Assembly (NCBI GenBank): GCA_016296785.1
Contig: JAEDHX010000066.1
Location: 1 to 11,960 of the forward strand
Reading direction: 5' to 3'
Source of the DNA: Coprococcus sp.
GTDB lineage: Bacteria; Bacillota; Clostridia; Lachnospirales; Lachnospiraceae
Length of the DNA: 11,960 nt
Every line of letters begins with the position of its first letter. Within the stretch, counting starts at the first letter, position 1. Under the pieces are notes generated by a model that was given only the letters and a program-made list of their open reading frames with translations, made no database searches and was not told where the DNA came from. Below are positions 1-7,068 of this stretch, piece by piece. Both the position numbers and the translations under genes were made by a program.

Positions 1-52
1 AGAAACTTAGAAGTAGAGGAATCGTTTTTTATAATAGGGGGAGAAGTATTAC

Positions 53-1630
53 ATGTTTAATTTTGGATTTTCATATATTGGATGTTTGTATCTAATAATA
101 CTTATTGTACCAAATATACTATGGAAAGGCTGCATGCCGAAGGACTATACTGACTATGCAAAACATGAAAATATTTTATTAAAAATAATGGAACGTGTAG
201 GTGAGATTCTTGTCTGCACGTGCTTATTAGTATTTAGTGATTTTAATATACGTATTTCATGGTGGAGTATTATGTTGATTCTATCGTTTGTATGTATGAT
301 GCTATACGAAATAAACTGGTTGATTTATTTTAGAAGCAGTCATACGATGAAGGATATGTGTGCATCTCTGCTTGGAATACCGGTTGCAGGTGCAACATTG
401 CCTGTTATGGCATTTGCATTTCTTGCGGTTTATGGATGCAATTCATTTTTGCTTTTGGCAGACATAATATTTGCGATAGGTCATATCGGAATACATCTTG
501 GTCACCGTAAGGAGGTTCTTGGTAAGAAGAAGCAAATGATACTTCTTCGAATATTAAAGTGGCTTGGTACAGCTGTCATAATTATTATAACAGGTGTTTG
601 CCTGGTTATTATGGGTATCAGAAATATTAACTATTTTAGCCACTTTAAGATGATTCAAAAGGGAGTTGACATAGGCAGATATATAGAGCTTGGAGGGCAG
701 GAACAGTATATTCTTGAGCGAGGCATGAACAAGGATAATCCTGTGATTATATATTTGCATGGGGGACCTTCTTCATCTGATACATATATTACATATAGCT
801 TTTCTGATTATCTTGTTGACGATTATACAGTTATTGCCTGGGATCAAAGAGGTTGTGGCAGAACATATATAAAGAATAAGAAAAATGATGCAACAAATGC
901 ATCTGCAAGCTTTGAACAGGCTCTTCTTGACCTTGATGAATTAGTTGATTACGCTATTAATGAATATGGAAAAGACAAGGTAATAATCGCAGGCCATTCC
1001 TATGGAACCATATTGGGGAGTGTATATGCGTTAGAACATCCGGAGAAGGTATGTGCTTATGTTGGTATTGCGCAGGTTATTTCACTGGAAAAAACAGATA
1101 TATATAGCTATGAGGATGCCCTTGCTAAGGCAATAGAATTAGGAGATGACACCTCTTCGCTTGAGAAGATATATGAAGAATTTGTTGATAATCCAAGTAT
1201 TTCCAATATTATGAAGCTCAGAAGCAATGTAAATAAATATCATCCAATTGCCATTAGCGATAAAACAACCTGGTATGCAATAACTTCACCATATTTTGGA
1301 TTTGATGATTTGAGATGGTTTTTAAAACAGCTTGGTAATATTGATGAATATGTTGAATTAAATAAACAGCTTTTTGATTATACAAGAGAATTTGATATAA
1401 TGGAACAGTCGCATAATTATGAAATGCCGGTATATTATATATCAGGATCCTGTGATTGGGTCTGTCCAACTGATTCAATTGGTGAATACATTGAAGGTAT
1501 CAGCGCACCGGATAAGGAGTTTGTAATTATAGATGGTCCGGGACATAATATTCAATATTCGACAGCACAGGAATTTGCACAGAAAATGAGTGACCTTTTG
1601 ATAGGTATATCTATAAATAAAAAGGAATAG
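53..1630 (+). CDS. Membrane-anchored alpha/beta hydrolase (peptidase S33/proline iminopeptidase-like) with extra N-terminal membrane domain
   Basis: 525 residues in two parts. Residues 1-190 are strongly hydrophobic, with spans near 5-23, 50-62, 72-92, 108-145 and 170-188. From about residue 205 there is an alpha/beta hydrolase domain of the proline-iminopeptidase type: HGGP at 236-239 (oxyanion hole), DQRGCGRT at 264-271, the nucleophile elbow GHSYG with Ser316, a likely acid Asp468 (GSCDW), and His498 (GPGH). The catalytic triad therefore looks complete. Residues 1-155 resemble a small stand-alone clostridial membrane protein that I recall only as a hypothetical, so this may be a fusion. 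The last span would hold the hydrolase next to the membrane, but its side cannot be told. The substrate is unknown; S33 members are aminopeptidases or esterases. GGGGGAG at 37-43 lies 9 bases before the ATG. It ends six bases before the chromate transporter pair, so it is probably co-transcribed. Confidence 0.85.
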   Translation: MFNFGFSYIGCLYLIILIVPNILWKGCMPKDYTDYAKHENILLKIMERVGEILVCTCLLVFSDFNIRISWWSIMLILSFVCMMLYEINWLIYFRSSHTMKDMCASLLGIPVAGATLPVMAFAFLAVYGCNSFLLLADIIFAIGHIGIHLGHRKEVLGKKKQMILLRILKWLGTAVIIIITGVCLVIMGIRNINYFSHFKMIQKGVDIGRYIELGGQEQYILERGMNKDNPVIIYLHGGPSSSDTYITYSFSDYLVDDYTVIAWDQRGCGRTYIKNKKNDATNASASFEQALLDLDELVDYAINEYGKDKVIIAGHSYGTILGSVYALEHPEKVCAYVGIAQVISLEKTDIYSYEDALAKAIELGDDTSSLEKIYEEFVDNPSISNIMKLRSNVNKYHPIAISDKTTWYAITSPYFGFDDLRWFLKQLGNIDEYVELNKQLFDYTREFDIMEQSHNYEMPVYYISGSCDWVCPTDSIGEYIEGISAPDKEFVIIDGPGHNIQYSTAQEFAQKMSDLLIGISINKKE

Positions 1631-1636
1631 CAATAG

Positions 1637-2221
1637 ATGAGCATTGTATTTGATTTGTTTTTTTCATTTATGAAAATTGGTTTATTCACGTTCGGTGGAG
1701 GATATGCAATGATTCCTGTTATTGAAAATCATTGTGTAGATAAACGAAAGTGGATTACACATGACGAAATGATGAATGTAACAGTAATTGCCGAATCTAC
1801 ACCGGGACCGATTGCAATTAACTGTGCCACGTTCGTAGGATATAGAATTGCCGGAATTCTCGGGGCGATAATGTCAACACTAGGAGTTGTTATTCCGTCA
1901 TTTGTACTTATTTTTGCTATATCAAAATTTCTTGATAATTTTCTTGATATTGCAATTGTTGCAAATGCATTTAAAGGAATAAAGGTTGCTGTAGGCATAC
2001 TAATTGTTGATGCAGCAATAAATATGATGAAGAGAATGCCAAAGAAAATATTTACAATAATAATTATTATTTGTTCATTTGCTACGATGATGGTTATTAA
2101 CATTATGTCGGTAAGATTATCGTCCATTATTCTAATGCTAATTGCAGCTGCATTAAGCCTTATCTATTACACAATAGAAACGCGAATAAAAAAGGGGGAT
2201 AAGGATTGTGATCTATCTTAA
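1637..2221 (+). CDS. Chromate transporter (CHR family), first half-size subunit
   Basis: 194-residue hydrophobic protein with one CHR domain. It has the family signatures FGGGYAMIPVIE (19-30) and ESTPGP (53-58), followed by several membrane spans up to about residue 180. Full-length ChrA proteins carry two such domains in one chain. This is the short type, which is usually encoded as an adjacent pair (as in Bacillus subtilis ywrB-ywrA) and is thought to work as a heterodimer exporting chromate or a related oxyanion. The partner follows at once. A Shine-Dalgarno AAGGA inside the end of the hydrolase gene lies about 10 bases before the ATG, so translation may be coupled. The real substrate is not certain, because sulfate or other anions are possible in an organism not exposed to chromate. 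Confidence 0.9.
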   Translation: MSIVFDLFFSFMKIGLFTFGGGYAMIPVIENHCVDKRKWITHDEMMNVTVIAESTPGPIAINCATFVGYRIAGILGAIMSTLGVVIPSFVLIFAISKFLDNFLDIAIVANAFKGIKVAVGILIVDAAINMMKRMPKKIFTIIIIICSFATMMVINIMSVRLSSIILMLIAAALSLIYYTIETRIKKGDKDCDLS

Positions 2222-2765
2222 CCTGTTTTTTTCATTTCTAAAAGTTGGGCTATTTTCATTTGGCGGCGCATACGGAGCTATACCACTAATTCGAGATGTT
2301 GTACTTGCTAATGGATGGCTTGATGAAGAGAGAATCACATATATGATTGCTGTGAGCGAAAGCACTCCCGGTCCTATTATGGTAAATCTTGCAACGTATA
2401 TCGGAAGCACCCAAGCCGGATTTGCGGGCGCATTAGTTGCAACCTTAGGTGTTATACTGCCTTCATTTTTTGTAATACTATTAGTTATTGCATTACTTAA
2501 TAAAGTAATAGATAACGAATACTTTCAGGCAACGTTAATGGGACTTAAAGCATGTGTTGTGGGAATGATTTTTGCAACAGGACTGCATATGATTAAGGTA
2601 AACTGTATGTTAGCGTCGGACAAGGTAGCATTTGATTATAAAGCAGTTATTATTGCAGTAATCCTGGTAGCAGTTCTTGTATTATATAAAATAATTAAGA
2701 AAAAACGCTTTTCGCCGATAGCATTAATTATGATATCTGCTGCCATAGGGATTGTAATTTATTAA
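2208..2765 (+). CDS. Chromate transporter (CHR family), second half-size subunit, GTG start
   Basis: 185-residue partner of the preceding gene with the same fold: FGGAYGAIPLI at 18-28 and ESTPGP at 51-56, then about five hydrophobic stretches. The start is GTG at 2208, which overlaps the upstream gene by 14 bases and is served by the purine-rich stretch AAAGGGGG about 9 bases before it. Overlap and pairing point to translational coupling and a fixed subunit ratio, as expected for a heterodimer. The two subunits share the motifs but differ clearly elsewhere, so this is an old duplication rather than a recent one. The product acts in the cytoplasmic membrane. I found no U-rich hairpin after the stop. 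Confidence 0.9.
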   Translation: MIYLNLFFSFLKVGLFSFGGAYGAIPLIRDVVLANGWLDEERITYMIAVSESTPGPIMVNLATYIGSTQAGFAGALVATLGVILPSFFVILLVIALLNKVIDNEYFQATLMGLKACVVGMIFATGLHMIKVNCMLASDKVAFDYKAVIIAVILVAVLVLYKIIKKKRFSPIALIMISAAIGIVIY

Positions 2766-2824
2766 TATGGATCATTTCCATAATGGTTTAAATATTAAAA
2801 CTATAGAAGAATTAGATAGGTGAG

Positions 2825-2911
2825 ATACCATGCTTTCGTGTAGTTAATTCTAAGGGAGAGCTTGCAGGCGAGTTTGCATTTGGAGGTGCAGGTGAGCAGG
2901 CAAAGCTTCTT
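2825..2911 (+). pseudogene. Remnant of an O6-alkylguanine-DNA alkyltransferase / alkyltransferase-like (MGMT/Ogt/ATL) gene
   Basis: The plus strand here encodes 29 residues starting IPCFRVVNSKGEL and containing GEFAFGG and EQAKLL. This matches the active-site segment of the Ogt/MGMT family (PCHRVV, a short spacer, FAFGG, Q..LL). Only this stretch survives. Upstream, the frame meets a TAG at 2813-2815. Downstream, the similarity stops and the frame runs into the antisense of the ltaS-like gene. The usual His of PCHRV is Phe (PCF), which would be unusual for an active methyltransferase. The fragment lacks the rest of the helix-turn-helix domain, so it cannot be a working gene. It is probably a deletion scar. 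The family call rests on motif recall. Confidence 0.6.
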
Positions 2912-2920
2912 ATTGCCGTA

Positions 2921-4960
2921 TCAGTATATATAATTAAAATAATCCTCATCGATAAGGAGGTTGGAAATGTAGAGGCGGTTCTCAACCTCCTCTATTTTAG
3001 ATTCAAGATAACCTTCAGGTACGGTGCTGGCAGGAACAGTATAGATTGTCTCTCCGGTAGCTGCATTGTAGCGTACCTTGTCAGTAATAAAGCTTTGGTT
3101 TGCGAATATTACAAGCTCCTCGAAGTCGGACATAAGGTCGTGACCGGCAAGAAGTCGTGAATCATAATTTACGCCTAGGAGATTCAAAACCGTTGGAAGG
3201 ATATCGACGCTTGAACACAGCTTATCGACCTTGACCGGCTTTTCCATAGAAGCACTCCAGATACCAAAACCATTGCTATGCAGCTCGAACGGATCGTCCT
3301 CTATATCCTTGCCTGCCAGCTCATTGTATACTCCATCTGTAAGACCATATGGATAGTGATCCGGTCCAACAATAAATACTGTTTTTTCAAGCTTACCCCT
3401 TTTATCTAATTCATTAATAAGGAATTCAAGAGCCTTGTCAAGCTCCATCTGGGCAGCTATATACGCAATCGCTTCATCAGACAAATCATCGCGTGCAACA
3501 AGACTTTCTGCTTCCTCGCGGTTTTTTTGACACATGTACTGATAGCTGTAGTCATAAGGCAAATGTCCGCTAAAGCTCATAAAATACATATTGAATTTAT
3601 CGTCAGTAATAAAATCATTATATACTGCTTCCATAGCATCAAGGTCAGAATACATATTGTAAAATGGAATATCTAAGCCATAGTCGATAGCCTTAAAGGT
3701 AGTATAACCCATATTAGGGTGTGTGGTTGTTCTGTCATAGTAGGTTGCATCAAAATCATGATATGCATAGCTGTTATAGCCTAGCTTATTAAGAGCATTT
3801 CCAAGTGCATATGGCTGATATGTTTTTCCGGATTTCTCAAAGCTCCAATCGGATGAGCAAGGATATTGGCTTAGACAATTAGTATACTCTCCGTCAATAG
3901 TGCTGTGGTACCAAAGAGGATCATAGTAATTGTCAAAAACAAAGCCTTCATTATATATTTTGTATAGTGTAGGGGTACATTCCTTTGAAATGCCATATTT
4001 GCTGAGACTTTCAGCAGTAACAAATATTACATTGTAGTCTTTAAATAATCCTGTGTATTCATTAGTATATGTAGGAGCAACATTTGAAAAATAGGCAGAC
4101 AGATTTTTGAGATTTTCGTCCTCTGTATTATTATACAATTTGTAGAAATCAAGAGACTCATCAATCTGAGGAACATAGGAAGGAGCACTATTGTCAGGCA
4201 CATCATCATTTTCAGCTGAAAGAGTGCTATCCTCCTCAATATCTTCAGTATCGTCTGTTAATGAACTATCGCTTGATGATTCGTTTAGGTCAAAGCTTTT
4301 TGAGGACTTATCGCCGGATATCATTGTTATTCCATCACGTATTGTTGTAACCATTACACCGAGCTTGTTCATCGAGAGCTCAAGAATATATCTTCCATGA
4401 AATAGGGTATATGGGGAATAAGTATCCCTGCCAAAGAATGGAAGAAGCCCAATTGCAAGAACAAAGCTTGCTATAGTTGCAGCAACGCCAATAAGCCCTT
4501 GCTTAAGGGCTGGTCTTTTAAAGCTTACAAAGAATCGATTTATTACAATCAGACAAATTAGCGGAAGCAGTAACAGTATAATCCATATAATATTCTTAAA
4601 AATGGCAGAGAACATGACTGTTTTGAAGTTCATGGCATCCCCTGCACCGCCTATGGAGACAAGGCTTAAGAATGTGCGAAATATTCTGTAGTATACTAGC
4701 TGTGCTACATAATAAACTGAAAAAACAGAAAATATTATATATGCAGCGATTGCATTTCCAACCTTTTTGAAGAGAGAGGTAATGACTGCTAATACAAGAC
4801 CGGTGCAGATTGCGAATAATACAGGATGTATAATATTCCTGCTGAAGTTCTTATAAATTGCGAAATGAAACAATAATTCAAGGTATATAAAGCTAAGTGC
4901 AAAGAATATTGCACGCCATAAAAAAGATGTATTCTTATTATTGTTAGTAGTTTTTGCCAT
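2921..4960 (-). CDS. LtaS-type membrane phosphoglycerol transferase (alkaline phosphatase/sulfatase fold)
   Basis: 679 residues. Five membrane spans (about 14-35, 44-64, 70-91, 116-142, 155-176) are followed by an acidic, Ser/Asp-rich linker (216-260) and an extracellular sulfatase-fold domain from about residue 308 to 610. Residues matching the LtaS metal and catalytic sites are visible: Glu317 (TAES), Thr354 in HSTIDGE as the likely nucleophile, His466 (SGHLPY), and Asp534-His535 in GPDHYPYG. Such enzymes move glycerol-phosphate from phosphatidylglycerol onto lipoteichoic acid or a related envelope polymer. The tail beyond about residue 615 has no domain I recognise. AGGAG (4975-4979) is 14 bases from the ATG, an unusually long spacing, and that spacer holds one arm of a 12-bp inverted repeat. 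The gene stands alone on its strand. Whether it is the main LTA synthase or a paralogue cannot be decided here. Confidence 0.85.
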   Translation of the reverse strand: MAKTTNNNKNTSFLWRAIFFALSFIYLELLFHFAIYKNFSRNIIHPVLFAICTGLVLAVITSLFKKVGNAIAAYIIFSVFSVYYVAQLVYYRIFRTFLSLVSIGGAGDAMNFKTVMFSAIFKNIIWIILLLLPLICLIVINRFFVSFKRPALKQGLIGVAATIASFVLAIGLLPFFGRDTYSPYTLFHGRYILELSMNKLGVMVTTIRDGITMISGDKSSKSFDLNESSSDSSLTDDTEDIEEDSTLSAENDDVPDNSAPSYVPQIDESLDFYKLYNNTEDENLKNLSAYFSNVAPTYTNEYTGLFKDYNVIFVTAESLSKYGISKECTPTLYKIYNEGFVFDNYYDPLWYHSTIDGEYTNCLSQYPCSSDWSFEKSGKTYQPYALGNALNKLGYNSYAYHDFDATYYDRTTTHPNMGYTTFKAIDYGLDIPFYNMYSDLDAMEAVYNDFITDDKFNMYFMSFSGHLPYDYSYQYMCQKNREEAESLVARDDLSDEAIAYIAAQMELDKALEFLINELDKRGKLEKTVFIVGPDHYPYGLTDGVYNELAGKDIEDDPFELHSNGFGIWSASMEKPVKVDKLCSSVDILPTVLNLLGVNYDSRLLAGHDLMSDFEELVIFANQSFITDKVRYNAATGETIYTVPASTVPEGYLESKIEEVENRLYISNLLIDEDYFNYIY

Positions 4961-4962
4961 TG

Positions 4963-5034
4963 TAAGATGTTTTTCTCCTGTAAGTAATTAATACAGATAA
5001 TATATTACATCATTGCGGTAAAAAAAACATCTTA
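4963..5034. repeat. Perfect 12-bp inverted repeat in the leader of the ltaS-like gene
   Basis: TAAGATGTTTTT at 4963-4974 is matched exactly by its reverse complement AAAAACATCTTA at 5023-5034, with 48 bases between. One arm fills the space between the Shine-Dalgarno (4975-4979) and start codon (4958-4960) of the leftward ltaS-like gene. If transcription begins to the right of 5034, the RNA could pair these arms and constrain the ribosome site. If it begins between the arms, the repeat could instead be a protein-binding site. Neither is shown by the sequence alone. Confidence 0.5.
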
Positions 5035-5065
5035 AAATAAGGAATCTCTTGCGAAATAGTAATAT

Positions 5066-5095
5066 TTGATATACTATGAATCGTAGTGATATACT
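5066..5095 (+). promoter_or_regulatory. Candidate sigma-A promoter for the exonuclease-led gene set
   Basis: TTGATA at 5066-5071 and TATACT at 5090-5095 are separated by 18 bases and each has at most two mismatches to the vegetative consensus. This would start RNA near 5102, leaving a short leader before the GGAAGG ribosome site at 5115-5120. An alternative is TTGCGA (5049-5054) with the first TATACT (5070-5075), but its spacing is only 15. The duplicated 20-bp unit supplies both -10 hexamers. Confidence 0.4.
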
Positions 5096-5107
5096 ATGAT
5101 TCGTATG
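5068..5107. repeat. Two tandem copies of a 20-bp unit
   Basis: Copy one (5068-5087) and copy two (5088-5107) both begin GATATACTATGA and continue with TCGTA after one variable base. Over the first 17 bases they differ at a single position (A or T at position 13). Each copy carries a TATACT hexamer, and together they lie just upstream of the exonuclease gene. Confidence 0.7.
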
Positions 5108-5127
5108 ATAAGATGGAAGGTATAGCT

Positions 5128-5778
5128 ATGATGTATGTATTTGTGGATTTTGAAATGAATCAGATAGATAACTCTCATAAGGAAGAGAAGAATATCTGTA
5201 AAAATGAGATAATAGAAATAGGTGCGGTTAAGCTTGATGATACATATACGGAGATTGATTCCTTTAAGACATATGTTAAGCCGGTTATTACACCTGTGAC
5301 AGGACGAATCACGGAGCTTACCGGAATTACAAATGATATGGTTGAGGAAGCACCTGAATTTGCACAGGCTATGGATATGTTTGTTGAGTGGTGTAAGGAT
5401 GCTGATATTATATATGCCTGGAGCGAGAATGATTTGAGACAGCTTAACAAGGAAAGAAAGCTTAAAGATTATGAGAATTCTGATATTATCACTGTAGTTG
5501 GCAAATGGCATGATTTCCAGAAGGAGTATGCGCGCCTTCTTGGAACAAAGAGAAGAATCGCACTTTCAGACGCAGTATTTTATATGGGTGAGGATTTTAA
5601 GGGTGCAGAGCATGATGCCCTTTGGGATGCGAGAAATACGGCAGCAGTTTTTGTTCTATCAAAGGATAAGGAGAAATTTGAGAGAATAATGGCTCCGATT
5701 ATGGATATATATAAACCTAAGACGAACATGACATTTTCATTAGGAGATATTTTTAAGAATATTAAAATCGAAGAGTAG
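5128..5778 (+). CDS. 3'-5' exonuclease, DnaQ-like DEDDh family (KapD/ERI-1-like)
   Basis: 216 residues from the chosen start. All catalytic positions of a DEDDh nuclease are present: Asp7 and Glu9 in VDFEM, Asp102 in SENDLRQL, and His162 and Asp167 in EHDALWDARNTA. Two metal ions held by these residues would cleave single strands from the 3' end. The domain fills nearly the whole protein, and there is no polymerase or helicase part, so this is a stand-alone exonuclease closest in layout to KapD/ERI-1-type proteins that may act on RNA or short DNA. An ATG exists in frame at 5086, but it lies in the tandem repeat. GGAAGG (5115-5120) stands 7 bases before the ATG at 5128, which I choose; ATG at 5131 is equally possible. 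Only 20 bases separate it from the next gene. Confidence 0.88.
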   Translation: MMYVFVDFEMNQIDNSHKEEKNICKNEIIEIGAVKLDDTYTEIDSFKTYVKPVITPVTGRITELTGITNDMVEEAPEFAQAMDMFVEWCKDADIIYAWSENDLRQLNKERKLKDYENSDIITVVGKWHDFQKEYARLLGTKRRIALSDAVFYMGEDFKGAEHDALWDARNTAAVFVLSKDKEKFERIMAPIMDIYKPKTNMTFSLGDIFKNIKIEE

Positions 5779-5798
5779 CTAGAAGGAAGGAAATGATA

Positions 5799-7067
5799 AT
5801 GGATTTAAATAAGAATAATACAAAGAAAATATTGCTGATTATTTGTGCTGCTATATTGTTTGCATATATAATATTCAATTTTTCAAAGGTTATACTTCTT
5901 GCAAAATGGATTATCAGCCTTATTATGCCATTTATCATAGGCTTTGCAATTGCATTTATTTTAAATGTACCAATGAAGGGCTTTGAAAACGTATTGTTCA
6001 AGAATAAAGAGAGCAGATTCTATAGGATGAAGAGACCGGTGTGTCTTGTTCTCGCAATAATATGCATTTCGCTCGTGATTACATTTGCAATTACGATGAT
6101 AGTGACTGAGATTGGACCTACAATTAACGCAATTGGTGAGAAGTTCCCGGGAACGATGAATGATATCAAGAACTGGGCAATTAAGATAAGTAAGAACTAT
6201 CCTGATGTTGTACATAAAATCAGGAGCATTAATATTAACTGGGACAAGCTTGTTGATGAGGCAATTTCTTTAATCAAGAATGGTGGCGGCAATATACTTA
6301 CATCAACATTTACATTTGCGTCATCATTTGTGGGAGTTATTGTTGATATAGTAGTAGGATTATTTTTTGCTATTTATATCTTAAGTCAGAAGGAAGAGCT
6401 TGAAAAACAGACAAAGGGCACCTTGTATGCCGTTTTCAAGGAAAAGACAGCCGATAAGATTATTAATATATGCGGCACCGCTGATAGAACATTTTCTAAT
6501 TTCATCTCAGGACAGTGTCTTGAGGCATGCATCCTTGGAATGATGTTTTTTATTACAATGAGTATACTACATATACCATTTGCACTTGTTGTAAGTATAA
6601 CAATTGCGCTTACAGCACTTATTCCGGTATTTGGTGCATTTATCGGGTGTGGTGTTGGTGCATTTCTGATACTTGTTGACGACCCAAGGAAAGTAATTAT
6701 GTTCCTTATCGTATTTATTGTGTTACAGCAAATAGAAGGGAACCTGATATATCCTCATGTTGTTGGAGGCTCTGTTGGACTTCCGTCTATCTGGGTGCTT
6801 GTTGCCGTAATTCTCGGTGGTAATCTGATGGGTGTAATTGGAATGCTGATTTTTGTTCCGCTTGTATCTGTATTGTATGCTACCTTTGAGGAATTTGTAA
6901 TAAAGAGAATTCGCGAGAAGAATATCCCATGGCAGAAGTATTATAAAGTCGGTGTGACACCGCATGATAATCAAAAGACTGAGAAAAAGAGCAAGAAGAA
7001 AAGCAAGGCGGAGAATGATAAAGAGAAGACACAACAGCTGATTGCTAAAGACAGAAAGAAGGAATAA
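5799..7067 (+). CDS. AI-2E family transporter (PerM/YdbI-like membrane protein)
   Basis: 422 residues. Paired N-terminal spans (about 10-27, 31-56), a third near 80-103, a soluble segment (105-170), and further spans near 172-195, 243-292 and 298-312, ending in the conserved family block PHVVGGSVGLPSIW (319-332), GGNLMGVIG (340-348) and a last span to about 362. This order is typical of the AI-2E/PerM superfamily, which includes autoinducer exporters and Na+/H+ antiporters, so the substrate cannot be named. After residue 385 comes a highly charged Lys-rich tail. ATG codons lie at 5793 and 5799. AAGGAAGG ends at 5790, so 5799 has normal 8-base spacing and 5793 only two; I take 5799. One base separates the stop from the next gene. 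Confidence 0.88.
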   Translation: MDLNKNNTKKILLIICAAILFAYIIFNFSKVILLAKWIISLIMPFIIGFAIAFILNVPMKGFENVLFKNKESRFYRMKRPVCLVLAIICISLVITFAITMIVTEIGPTINAIGEKFPGTMNDIKNWAIKISKNYPDVVHKIRSININWDKLVDEAISLIKNGGGNILTSTFTFASSFVGVIVDIVVGLFFAIYILSQKEELEKQTKGTLYAVFKEKTADKIINICGTADRTFSNFISGQCLEACILGMMFFITMSILHIPFALVVSITIALTALIPVFGAFIGCGVGAFLILVDDPRKVIMFLIVFIVLQQIEGNLIYPHVVGGSVGLPSIWVLVAVILGGNLMGVIGMLIFVPLVSVLYATFEEFVIKRIREKNIPWQKYYKVGVTPHDNQKTEKKSKKKSKAENDKEKTQQLIAKDRKKE

Positions 7068-7068
7068 T

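Noticed and set aside
7..35. Perfect TATAAT (30-35) with TTAGAA 17 bases upstream, a possible promoter for the hydrolase gene
   Set aside because: RNA would begin near 42 and lose most of the GGGGGAG ribosome site at 37-43, and the -35 match is weak; AT-rich chance match is likely.
1729..2127. 132-codon antisense frame opposite the first chromate transporter
   Set aside because: No ribosome site and a biased composition mirroring the hydrophobic codons of the sense strand; a shadow of a clear real gene.
2766..2782. Small hairpin TATGGA / TCCATA after the second chromate transporter gene
   Set aside because: A 6-bp AT-rich stem without a U-tract is too weak to call a terminator.
2767..2823. 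18-codon frame beginning MDHFHNGLN just after the transporter pair
   Set aside because: No ribosome site, no recognisable family, and it ends at the border of the alkyltransferase relic; probably decayed or chance sequence.
2955..2991. 9-bp inverted repeat AGGAGGTTG / CAACCTCCT
   Set aside because: It lies inside the 3' coding part of the ltaS-like gene with a 19-base loop and no following T-run on either strand, so it is not a terminator; it follows from the codons used.
4494..4511. 7-bp stem with 4-base loop, AGCCCTT GCTT AAGGGCT
   Set aside because: It is internal to the ltaS-like coding sequence, with no T-run and no sign of a function.
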